From: Gaiellasilicea sp039914895
GTDB taxonomy: Bacteria; Actinomycetota; Thermoleophilia; Gaiellales; Gaiellaceae
Direction: 5' to 3'
Length of the DNA stretch: 9,444 nucleotides
Assembly: GCA_039914895.1 (NCBI GenBank)
Contig: JBDSOJ010000007.1
Span: forward strand, 1 to 9,444
This document shows, one piece after another, positions 1 to 6,602 of this stretch. The position numbers and the translations under genes are program-made. Every line of letters starts with the position of its first letter. Position 1 is the first letter of the stretch. Below the pieces are notes generated by a model, which searched no databases, had not been told where the DNA came from, and worked only from the letters and a program-made list of their open reading frames with translations.

Positions 1-797
1 ACTCGGAGCGGCGGCGCCTCGACAACCGGATTGCCGGGTTGGAGGAGCAGGTCGACGCGGCCAACGCGACCGCGGACGACTTCGAGCGGCGCCAGCAGGC
101 GGCGGAGGACTTCGTCGAGAGCGCCTACCCTGCTCTCGCCGAGCAGCGCCTGGACGGCAAGGACATCGCCATCCTCGTGCTCGGGCCGGTCGATCCGTCC
201 GTGAGCATGGTCGAGCGTGCAGTCGAGGAGGACGGCGACGGCCGGATCGCGCGGATGCGGGTGCTGGTGTTGCCGCTGCGGCTCGAGGCCGTCGAGGCTG
301 CCATCGACGCGAAGCCGGAGCTCGGTGGCTACGTCGGCGACGATCAGCTCGGCAATCTCGGCCGCGACCTCGGTCGCGAGCTCGTGGCCGGTGGAGAGAC
401 GCCGCTCTGGGACGCGCTCGAGAGCGAGATCGTCGAGGTGAAGGAGGGAGGCCTGGCCGAGCCGGTCGACGGCGTCGTGATCGTGCGCACGGCCGAGCCG
501 CAGGCGGCCGAGAGCTCGCGTTTCCTGGCCGGGATCTACCAGGGGGTCGGCAGCGCCGGCGTCCCTGTCGTAGGCGTCGAGCCGACCAAGGTCGAGCAAA
601 GCAGCGTCGAGCAGAGCGCGATCCCAGTGTTCCAGCGTCACCGGCTCTCGACGGTCGACGGCGTCGACACGCCCGTCGGAGCCCTGGCGCTGCTGCTCGT
701 GCTCGCCGACCTCGACGCCGCCGGCGACTACGGCGTCCGCGACACGGCCGACCGGATCCTGCCGCCGATCGAGCCGCTGCCGATCCCGAGTGGGTGA
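1..797 (+). CDS. SteB/MctB-family (DUF3186) envelope protein, 3' part
   Basis: The reading frame is open from the left edge (first full codon at base 3) to the TGA at 795-797, giving 264 visible residues; the start and the expected N-terminal membrane anchor lie outside the window. The visible N-terminus (about residues 1-40) is charged and heptad-like, consistent with the coiled coil that follows the anchor in this family. A mixed alpha/beta domain follows, with hydrophobic strands such as DIAILVLGPVD and VDGVVIVRTAEP and a C-terminal hydrophobic stretch rich in Ala and Leu (GALALLLVLADLDAAG). Relatives are annotated as copper transporter MctB (Mycobacterium tuberculosis Rv1698) and as SteB, a partner of SteA in corynebacterial cell division. 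Those family names come from memory. No Cys or Met-rich copper site is visible in this portion, so an envelope/division role is at least as plausible as copper export. The next gene begins inside its last codons. Confidence 0.72.
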   Translation, partial: SERRRLDNRIAGLEEQVDAANATADDFERRQQAAEDFVESAYPALAEQRLDGKDIAILVLGPVDPSVSMVERAVEEDGDGRIARMRVLVLPLRLEAVEAAIDAKPELGGYVGDDQLGNLGRDLGRELVAGGETPLWDALESEIVEVKEGGLAEPVDGVVIVRTAEPQAAESSRFLAGIYQGVGSAGVPVVGVEPTKVEQSSVEQSAIPVFQRHRLSTVDGVDTPVGALALLLVLADLDAAGDYGVRDTADRILPPIEPLPIPSG

Positions 798-2001
798 GCC
801 TCTGACGATCCTGATCGCGGCGCGCGACGAGGAGGCGCGGATCGGGGCGACGATCGAGGAGCTGCGGCGGCAGTTCCCGGACGCGGAGCTGATCGTCGCC
901 GACGACGGCTCGCGCGACGCCACGGCCGCGGTCGCCGAGGACGCGCGCGCGCTGGTCGTCCGGTTGCCGCGGCGCGGCAAGGGCCAAACGGTGACGCTCG
1001 GCGAGCGGGTGGCGGCGCAGGGCGACCTCCTACTCTGCGATGCCGACCTCCGCGGCGACCTGCGGCCGCTGCTCGACGGCGACAGCGACCTGACGATCGC
1101 CAGGTTCGCTCGCAGGCAGGGCGGCGGCTTCGGGATCGCGAAGGAGGCGGCGCGGCGGCTGATCCGGCTCGCGTCCGGGTACGAGGCGCACGAGCCGCTG
1201 TCGGGGCAGCGGCGGCTGACGCAGCAGGCGCGGGCACAGGTGTTTCCGCTTGCTGCCGGCTTCGGCTGCGAGGCGGCGATGACCGCCGACGCGAGGCGGG
1301 CCGGGCTGACCGTCGCCGAGGCCGAAGTCGAACTCGAGCACCGCGTCACCGGCCGCGACCTCCGCGGCTTCCTCCACCGCAGCCGCCAGCTGCGCGACAT
1401 CGTGCTCGCGTTCGGCCCGCAGGGACGGAATCACCGCGGCCTGCGGCTGCCGCTCGTGGGCTGGACGGTCGCCGTCACGCAGCCGAGCCTGCTGCCCGTC
1501 GCGGCCCTCGGCGTCGCCGACGACCTCTGGAGCGGCGAGGAGCGCGGCTTCCGCGACCACCTCGGCTCGGGCGCGACCACCGGCGTGCTCAAGCTCGTCG
1601 GCATCCCCGCCTACGCCTTCTGGCGCACGCGTTCGGTCTCCGGCGCGCTCCTCGTCGGGCTCGCCGCGAACATGCTGAACCAGCTCGACACGAAGCCGGG
1701 GCGGGCGCTGAAGGTCTATCTCGCGCTCTCGATCCCGCTGCGCGCGCCGAAAGCGATGGCCGTCCTGCTCACGCCCTACGATCTCCGGGAGATGGCGATG
1801 CTCGGCGACTCCGGTTCGAACACGCTCGGCGCCGTGCTAGGTTTACGGTCCGTGGGCAGGCTCACGGAGAGGCAGTGCTGGAGCGCGATCGCGGCGCTCG
1901 CCGGCCTCACCCTCCTCGGCGAACGCCGATCGCTGGGGCACTACATCGAGCGGACGCCCGTGTTTCGCGAGGTCGACGGCTGGGGCAGGCAAGCGCAATG
2001 A
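790..2001 (+). CDS. Fusion of GT2 glycosyltransferase and shortened PNPT (MraY/WecA-like) domain
   Basis: This 403-residue protein has two parts. Residues 1-205 look like a GT-A family-2 glycosyltransferase: strand TILIAARDEE at the N-terminus, VADDGSRD (36-43) for nucleotide binding, the metal-binding DxD as CDAD (83-86), SGQRRL (138-143), and a terminal helix HRSRQLRDI. From about residue 213 the sequence matches the sugar-phosphate transferase (PNPT) fold: NHRGLRLP, DDLWSG (244-249), TTGVLK (263-268), N294/N297/D300 in NMLNQLD followed by PGRALK, and MLGDSGSN (337-344). It ends with an ERRSL..IERTP..R..D..GR tail typical of this PNPT subgroup as I remember it. PNPT enzymes usually have about ten helices and make polyprenyl-diphosphate-linked sugars; here the first helices are missing or shortened. 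The GTG start overlaps the upstream gene by 8 bases and no clear Shine-Dalgarno is visible. A lipid-linked sugar role in the envelope is inference. Confidence 0.75.
   Translation: MGEPLTILIAARDEEARIGATIEELRRQFPDAELIVADDGSRDATAAVAEDARALVVRLPRRGKGQTVTLGERVAAQGDLLLCDADLRGDLRPLLDGDSDLTIARFARRQGGGFGIAKEAARRLIRLASGYEAHEPLSGQRRLTQQARAQVFPLAAGFGCEAAMTADARRAGLTVAEAEVELEHRVTGRDLRGFLHRSRQLRDIVLAFGPQGRNHRGLRLPLVGWTVAVTQPSLLPVAALGVADDLWSGEERGFRDHLGSGATTGVLKLVGIPAYAFWRTRSVSGALLVGLAANMLNQLDTKPGRALKVYLALSIPLRAPKAMAVLLTPYDLREMAMLGDSGSNTLGAVLGLRSVGRLTERQCWSAIAALAGLTLLGERRSLGHYIERTPVFREVDGWGRQAQ
1815..1843 (+). promoter_or_regulatory. Possible internal promoter ahead of pyrG
   Basis: Inside the 3' part of the fusion gene, TTCGAA (1815-1820) and TAGGTT (1838-1843) are separated by 17 bases, as -35 and -10 elements would be. 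The codons here include CTA and TTA for leucine within a few positions, in a gene that otherwise uses mostly CTC and CTG, which hints that DNA sequence is being conserved in addition to protein. It would give pyrG a leader of about 150 bases. The -35 match is weak (three of six), so this is tentative. Confidence 0.25.
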
Positions 2002-3668
2002 GCTCCGACGCGCCCCAGACGAAGTACATCTTCGTCACCGGCGGCGTCGTCTCGGCGCTCGGCAAGGGCATCGTCGCCGCGTCGCTCGGAAGGCTGCTGA
2101 AGTCGCGCGGCCTCCGCGTCCAGGCGCAGAAGTTCGATCCGTACCTGAATGTCGACCCGGGCACGATGAGCCCGTTTCAACACGGCGAGGTCTTCGTCAC
2201 CGAGGACGGCGCCGAGACCGACCTCGACATCGGCCATTACGAGCGGTTCGTCGACGAGAACATGTCTCGCAACGCCAGCCATAGCGCCGGCGCGATCTGG
2301 GACGCCGTCCTGCGCAAGGAGCGCAAGGGCGAGTTCCTGGGCGCCACCGTGCAGGTGATCCCGCACATCACGAACGAGATCAAGGCGCGGATCAAGCGCG
2401 CAGCGAAGGCGTCCCCCGTCGACGTCGTCATCTCCGAGATCGGCGGCACCGTCGGCGACATCGAGTCGCTGCCGTTTCTCGAGGCGATCAGGCAGTTCCG
2501 GCGCGAGGTCGGCCAGGAGAACGTGCTCTATCTCCACTGCACGCTCGTCCCCTACATCGAGGCCGCGGGCGAGCTGAAGACGAAGCCGACGCAGCACTCG
2601 GTCAACGAGTTGCGCCGGATCGGGATCCACCCCGACGTGATCGTCTGCCGCTCGCACGAGGAGCTCTCGCAGGAGATCAAGGACAAGATCGCGCTCTTCG
2701 CCGACGTCGACATCGCCTCCGTGATCGCCTGCCCGGACGTCGCCGACGTCTATCTCGTGCCGGCGGTGCTGCAGGAGCAGGGGCTCGACGAGCTCGTCGT
2801 CCAGAAGCTCGGGATCGACGCTCCGCCCGCGGCGCTCGGCGAGTGGCAGGACCTGATCGACCGGATCGGGGAACCCACTGGTCGAGACAGGGAAGAGGTG
2901 ACGATCGCGCTAGTGGGCAAGTACGTGAAGCTCCACGACGCCTACTTGTCGGTGCACGAGGCACTCAAGCACGCCGGTCTCCATCAGGGCGCGCGGGTGC
3001 GCGTGCAGTGGGTCGACGCCGAGAACATGTCCTACGAGGAGGCGGCCGAGCTGCTCGAGGAGGTCGACGGCGTCCTCGTCCCCGGCGGCTTCGGCTCGCG
3101 CGGCTGGGAGGGCAAGATCCTCGCCTGCCAGGTCGCGCGCGAGCGCGGGATCCCGTATCTCGGGATCTGCCTCGGCATGCACGTCGCCGTCTCCGAGTTT
3201 GCGCGCCACGTCGCCGGGCTCGAGGGTGCGAACTCGACCGAGATGGATCCGGAGACGCCGTACCCGGTGATCGACTTGCTCCCCGAGCAGAAGGAGATCG
3301 AGGATCTCGGCGGCACGATGCGGCTGGGCGCGCAGGCGGTCGAGCTCCTCGAGGGCACGCGCACGCGGGATGTGTACGACGACGCGGTCATCCACGAGCG
3401 CCACCGCCACCGCTACGAGGTGAACAACCAGTACCGCCAGCAGCTGATCGACGCCGGCCTCGTCGTCTCGGGCACGTTCCAGGAGGGCCGCCTCGTCGAG
3501 ATCATCGAGCTGCCCGATCATCCCTGGTTCGTGGCGAGCCAGTTCCATCCGGAGTTCAAGTCGCGACCGACGCGGCCCGCGCCGCTCTTCCGCGAGTTCG
3601 TAGGCGCCGCGCTGGACCGCGCCCGCTCGGCTCCCGGTCGCCTCGCGCGCCTGAGCGCACGCGGCTAG
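1998..3668 (+). CDS. pyrG: CTP synthase (glutamine-hydrolysing)
   Basis: This 556-residue enzyme converts UTP, ATP and glutamine into CTP, the last step of de novo pyrimidine nucleotide synthesis. It has the normal length and both normal domains. The N-terminal synthetase domain shows YIFVTGGVVSALGKG (10-24) with the ATP-binding loop, SPFQHGEVFVTEDGAETDLD (58-77), SEIGGTVGDIES (146-157) and KTKPTQHSV (194-202). The C-terminal class I glutamine amidotransferase shows PGGFGSRGWEGK, the nucleophile Cys391 in GICLGMH, and His517/Glu519 in SQFHPEF. The ATG at 1998 was chosen because it begins just before the conserved KYIFVTGG segment and forms an ATGA overlap with the upstream stop; extending upstream adds only Arg/Pro-rich sequence with no family resemblance. 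Translation is probably coupled to the fusion gene, and a possible internal promoter lies about 150 bases upstream. Very secure identification. Confidence 0.98.
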   Translation: MSSDAPQTKYIFVTGGVVSALGKGIVAASLGRLLKSRGLRVQAQKFDPYLNVDPGTMSPFQHGEVFVTEDGAETDLDIGHYERFVDENMSRNASHSAGAIWDAVLRKERKGEFLGATVQVIPHITNEIKARIKRAAKASPVDVVISEIGGTVGDIESLPFLEAIRQFRREVGQENVLYLHCTLVPYIEAAGELKTKPTQHSVNELRRIGIHPDVIVCRSHEELSQEIKDKIALFADVDIASVIACPDVADVYLVPAVLQEQGLDELVVQKLGIDAPPAALGEWQDLIDRIGEPTGRDREEVTIALVGKYVKLHDAYLSVHEALKHAGLHQGARVRVQWVDAENMSYEEAAELLEEVDGVLVPGGFGSRGWEGKILACQVARERGIPYLGICLGMHVAVSEFARHVAGLEGANSTEMDPETPYPVIDLLPEQKEIEDLGGTMRLGAQAVELLEGTRTRDVYDDAVIHERHRHRYEVNNQYRQQLIDAGLVVSGTFQEGRLVEIIELPDHPWFVASQFHPEFKSRPTRPAPLFREFVGAALDRARSAPGRLARLSARG

Positions 3669-3694
3669 CGCCTTCATCAACCGCCCTGCTCGAG

Positions 3695-4414
3695 TTACCC
3701 GGGCGCCGGAGCGTGAGCCTTCGCGACATCGCCGATGATCCCAGCGAGCTCTTGGGGGCGCGACCACATCGGCCAGTGGCTCGTCGGCAGGTCGACCCAG
3801 GTCACGTCACGCAACTCGGCCAGGCCGCCGAGCCACGCGGGGTTGTGCTCCTTGGCGTAGGCCTTGACTTGCTCGGACGGGAATCCCGTGCAGATGAGCG
3901 TGCTCGGAATGTCGAGGCGGGCGTCGTCGGTCAGCACCGCGGCCTCACGCAGGACACCCCCCGGCTGGGGGACCGCGCGGCGCCGGAAGGTCTCGAGCTG
4001 CTCCTCGCTCAGCCCATCCAGATTCTCGTCCTGCTCGAGCTCCTCCTGCGAGGGCAGGGGCAGCTCCACGCCGGCGAAGTCGGGTTGCATCGCGCCGAAG
4101 CCCGGGGCGGAGTCGACGTACACCATGGCCGCGACCCGCTCAGGGACGCGGTCGCTGGCCGCGTAGCCGGCGAACCCGGTTCCGCTGTGGACGGCGAGCA
4201 CGACGGGAGCCTCCGCCGCCCGGACCGCCTCGCAGATCGCGTCGACGTGTTCCGAGCTGCCGATCGCGGATCGGTCGGCGTCAGCCGATTCGAGGCCGGG
4301 CAGGGTCAGCGCAGTGACGTCGTGGCCGTCCGCCCGCAACGCGGCAGCGACCTCGTCCAACGCCCACGCGCCGAGCCAGAACCCGGGAACCAGGACTATC
4401 GGTGCGGTTGTCAT
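3695..4414 (-). CDS. Alpha/beta-hydrolase fold protein
   Basis: This 239-residue protein has the layout of the alpha/beta-hydrolase fold: N-terminal strand PIVLVPGFWLGAW (5-17) with the oxyanion-loop region, a predicted nucleophile elbow VVLAVHSGTG with Ser77, a strand ending AMVYVDSAPG (97-104), a variable acidic helical cap (about 115-150), and a C-terminal TSHWPMWSRP where His213 is the likely catalytic histidine. It resembles the small esterase/methylesterase-like members of the fold, but no substrate can be named. The elbow departs from the usual G-x-S-x-G, having no glycine two residues before the serine. No acid is present in the usual place after the ICTGFPSEQ strand, so Asp101 may serve. 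Its ATG at 4412-4414 has both an AGGA about 7 bases upstream and a -10-like TAGGAT 6 bases upstream. It lies alone on the opposite strand between pyrG and the peptidase gene. Confidence 0.85.
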   Translation of the reverse strand: MTTAPIVLVPGFWLGAWALDEVAAALRADGHDVTALTLPGLESADADRSAIGSSEHVDAICEAVRAAEAPVVLAVHSGTGFAGYAASDRVPERVAAMVYVDSAPGFGAMQPDFAGVELPLPSQEELEQDENLDGLSEEQLETFRRRAVPQPGGVLREAAVLTDDARLDIPSTLICTGFPSEQVKAYAKEHNPAWLGGLAELRDVTWVDLPTSHWPMWSRPQELAGIIGDVAKAHAPAPG

Positions 4415-4420
4415 TCCTCG

Positions 4421-4451
4421 ATCCTAAGCGGCGGGCACCGACATCGCGCAA
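4421..4451 (-). promoter_or_regulatory. Putative promoter of the alpha/beta-hydrolase gene
   Basis: Read on the minus strand, TTGCGC (4451-4446) and TAGGAT (4426-4421) are separated by 19 bases. The latter ends 6 bases before the ATG at 4414, which would place transcription start at or next to the start codon. The AGGA within TAGGAT could instead act as a ribosome binding site, so the two readings compete. Confidence 0.35.
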
Positions 4452-4473
4452 CCGACGACCGCACGGGGACTGG

Positions 4474-4479
4474 TATAGG
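4474..4479 (+). promoter_or_regulatory. Putative -10 element of the M20 peptidase gene
   Basis: TATAGG lies in a 75-base divergent gap and ends 10 bases before the GTG at 4490. It stands out as one of very few AT-rich hexamers in the surrounding GC-rich sequence. No good -35 is visible; the best is an accGAC-like sequence near 4452. No Shine-Dalgarno precedes the GTG, so a leaderless transcript would fit. Confidence 0.4.
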
Positions 4480-4489
4480 TACGCCTCTC

Positions 4490-5608
4490 GTGCAACCGCC
4501 GACTCTCGCACTCCCGCTCTTCCTCGAGCTCGCGGCGATCGCGAGCCCGCCGGGGGAGGAGCGCGCGGTCGCCGATCGCGTGCTCGCGGAGCTGCGCGGG
4601 CTGGGTCTGGAGGTCGAGGAGGACGACGCCGGCGCGAAGATCGGCTCGACGATCGGCAACCTGCTCTGCCGGCTGCCCGGCCGCGTCGAGGGCGGCACGC
4701 CGATCTTCTTCTGCGCGCACCTCGACACGGTGCCGCCGCAGGGGCCGCTTGAGCCCGTCGTCGAGGACGGCATCGTTCGGAACGCCGGCGGCACGATCCT
4801 CGGCGCCGACGACAAGTCGGCGGTGGTCGCGATGATCGAGGCGGCGCGGCGGATCGTCGAGGAGGGGCGTCCGCACGCGGGCGTCGAGCTGCTCTTCACG
4901 CCGAAGGAGGAGGTCGGCCTGCTCGGCGCCGGCGCTTTCGACCACACGAAGCTGGCGGCCGAGCTGGGCTTCGTCTACGACCAGGCTGCCCCGATCGGGG
5001 ACGTGATCATGGGGGCGCCGTACGGACGTACGATCGGCGTCCGCTTCCACGGCCGGCCGGCGCACTCGGGAATGGTTCCCGAGGAGGGGCGTTCGGCGAT
5101 CGCCGCCGCTGCCCGTGCGATAGCCGACCTGCGACTCGGCCGCATCGACGAGGAGACGACCGCGAACGTCGGCACGATCAGCGGCGGCAGCGCGCGCAAC
5201 ATCGTCCCCGAGTGGTGCGAGCTGCAGGCCGAGGCGCGCTCGCACGACGCGCACAAGCTCGCCGACCTCGTCCAGGAGATGCTCGACACGTTCGCGTTCG
5301 CGGCCAGCGTGGCTGAGTGCACGCTCGAAACCGAGGTCAGCGAGACGTACCGGGGTTATCGCTTCAAGGACTCCGACCCGATCGTCCGGCTCGCCGCGAC
5401 CGCGCTCGAGCGCTGCGGCCACGAGCTCGTCCCGACCCTCACCGGCGGCGGCGCCGACGCGAACGTGTTCAACACGAAGGGGCTGCCGTGTCTCAACCTG
5501 GCGAACGGGATGATGGAGATCCACACCGCCGACGAGCACATCGCGGTCGCCGACCTCGACGCGATGGTCGAGGTGACGCTGGCGCTGGTCGATGCCGCTC
5601 GGGCTTAG
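4490..5608 (+). CDS. M20-family metallopeptidase, PepT-like
   Basis: This 372-residue protein is a two-zinc aminopeptidase-type enzyme of the M20 family, most like the PepT-like branch that trims short peptides in the cytoplasm. All expected metal and catalytic positions are visible: His77 and Asp79 in CAHLDT, the bridging Asp107 in GADDKS, the catalytic base Glu140 with metal ligand Glu141 in TPKEEVG, Asp164 in VYDQA, and His345 in EIHTADE. The lid (dimerisation) domain runs from about 180 to 285 and contains GRPAHSGMVPEEG and a GGSARNIVP segment. GTG at 4490 was chosen because it lies just before the first helix and behind a -10-like sequence. The frame stays open far upstream, but that part is out-of-frame pyrG and antisense hydrolase sequence. 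No signal peptide is seen. The substrate is unknown. The downstream gene starts 17 bases before its stop, suggesting co-expression. Confidence 0.93.
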   Translation: MQPPTLALPLFLELAAIASPPGEERAVADRVLAELRGLGLEVEEDDAGAKIGSTIGNLLCRLPGRVEGGTPIFFCAHLDTVPPQGPLEPVVEDGIVRNAGGTILGADDKSAVVAMIEAARRIVEEGRPHAGVELLFTPKEEVGLLGAGAFDHTKLAAELGFVYDQAAPIGDVIMGAPYGRTIGVRFHGRPAHSGMVPEEGRSAIAAAARAIADLRLGRIDEETTANVGTISGGSARNIVPEWCELQAEARSHDAHKLADLVQEMLDTFAFAASVAECTLETEVSETYRGYRFKDSDPIVRLAATALERCGHELVPTLTGGGADANVFNTKGLPCLNLANGMMEIHTADEHIAVADLDAMVEVTLALVDAARA

Positions 5609-6533
5609 GCGCGGCACTGTCACGGCCGTGCTCGAGCAGGTTCCCGGCCTGGCCCGGCTCGAGGTCGACGGGATCGCCTGCATCGCGTACCCGGGACTGA
5701 CGGGCGAGGTCGACGTGGGCGACGACGTGCTCGTGAACGAGCAGGCGCGGCTGCTCGAGCTCGGCTCCGGCGGCTTCGACGTCCTTTACGCGAACCTGAC
5801 CCGCGGGCTCGGCCTCCCGGCGGAGGAGGGCGCGCACGTGATGGCGCTGCCGTATACGCCGGGGCAGGTGGCGGCCGTTCACGAGGAGGAGACGGGGTTG
5901 CTCGCGGAGTCGCTCGCAGGGTTGCCGGTGGTGCTCTGCACGCTGCACAGCCAGGTGGCGCCCGTGTGCGCCGGGTTGGCGGGCGCGCGCGTCGCCTACG
6001 TGCAGGTGGCCGGCGGCGCGCTGCCGGTGTCGCTGTCGGACGCCGTGCGGGCGCTCAAGGAGCGAGGGCTGGTCGAGCGTGCGGACGCTGTTGCACCGTG
6101 CCTCGACGGCGACGCGCAGTTCGTCACCGCCGCAGCCGCGCTGGCGTCGGCTCGGGCGGAGGGGCTCGAGGCCGCAGTGTGCGCCCCCGGTCCGGGCATC
6201 GTCGGCACCGGTTCGCGACTCGGCCACGGAGCGCTCACGCTCGCGGACGTCGCCAACGTGACGACCGCGCTCGGCGGCCGGCCGGTCCTCGCCGTTCGCA
6301 CCTCGAACGCCGACGAGCGGGAGCGTCATCGCGGCGTCTCCCACCACGCCGAGGCGGTGCTCGCCCTCGCCCTCGGCGACGTCGTCGTGCCCCGCGAGGA
6401 GGACGGGATGGGGTGGCAGGCGGCATGTGCGGGGCTCCCGCTCTCGCACATGGGACGCGGGCCGGACGCGGAGCCGGCGTTCTTCCGCGCCGCCTATGCG
6501 GCAGGCGTCGCGGCGCGGGCGCTGGTGGGCTGA
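5592..6533 (+). CDS. DUF3866 family protein, function unknown
   Basis: This 313-residue protein matches the DUF3866 family as I recall it; no activity has been assigned to the family. An N-terminal beta-rich segment (RRGTVTAVLEQVPGLARLEV, then a GDDVLVN turn) resembles a small barrel. A larger alpha/beta domain follows with distinctive segments: MALPYTPGQ (84-92), LCTLHSQV (115-122), CAPGPGIVGTGSRLGHG (197-213), GVSHHAEAV (248-256) and LSHMGRG (284-290). The glycine-rich GPGIVGTGS loop and the scattered His and Cys residues could form a ligand or metal site, but that is a guess. There is no signal peptide or clear membrane helix. Its ATG lies 17 bases inside the end of the M20 peptidase gene and no strong ribosome binding site is visible, so translational coupling is likely and a shared role with the peptidase is possible. 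Confidence 0.85.
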   Translation: MPLGLRRGTVTAVLEQVPGLARLEVDGIACIAYPGLTGEVDVGDDVLVNEQARLLELGSGGFDVLYANLTRGLGLPAEEGAHVMALPYTPGQVAAVHEEETGLLAESLAGLPVVLCTLHSQVAPVCAGLAGARVAYVQVAGGALPVSLSDAVRALKERGLVERADAVAPCLDGDAQFVTAAAALASARAEGLEAAVCAPGPGIVGTGSRLGHGALTLADVANVTTALGGRPVLAVRTSNADERERHRGVSHHAEAVLALALGDVVVPREEDGMGWQAACAGLPLSHMGRGPDAEPAFFRAAYAAGVAARALVG

Positions 6534-6587
6534 CGGAGACGCGAGGGCAGCTCGCGGCTCAGCTCGCTTGTTTCGACCGCGTAGCGG

Positions 6588-6593
6588 TATCGT
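6588..6593 (+). promoter_or_regulatory. Putative -10 element of ald
   Basis: TATCGT ends 9 bases before the ATG at 6603, inside the 69-base gap after the DUF3866 gene. A TTGTTT at 6568-6573 could be part of a -35, but the 14-base spacing is short. There is no Shine-Dalgarno between the hexamer and the ATG. This agrees with leaderless transcription from a promoter separate from the peptidase operon. Confidence 0.4.
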
Positions 6594-6602
6594 CTCGGCC
6601 CA

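Larger units (their letters stand above)
4415..4489. other. Divergent intergenic region between hydrolase and peptidase genes
   Basis: This 75-base gap contains the putative promoters for both flanking genes. Apart from the two -10-like hexamers it is GC-rich, and I see no inverted repeat clear enough to call an operator or terminator. Confidence 0.5.

Noticed and set aside
1854..1920. GGGC followed by a pyrimidine tract, recalling the CTP-sensing reiterative-transcription attenuator of Bacillus pyrG
   Set aside because: The sequence is inside a coding region, no terminator hairpin with a U-tract follows, and GGGC is common in this GC-rich DNA.
1875..1997. Upstream extension of pyrG by 41 residues
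   Set aside because: The extra sequence is Arg/Pro-rich and lies within the fusion gene. CTP synthases begin close to the KYIFVTGG motif, which fits the ATG at 1998.
3669..3694. Possible terminator between pyrG and the convergent hydrolase gene
   Set aside because: The 26 bases contain no convincing hairpin or T-run, so no terminator is called.
2843..4489. Very long upstream extension of the M20 peptidase reading frame (open from 2843)
   Set aside because: It runs out of frame through pyrG and antisense to the hydrolase gene; the translation is Arg/Pro/Ala-rich with no family resemblance. The peptidase homology begins right after 4490.
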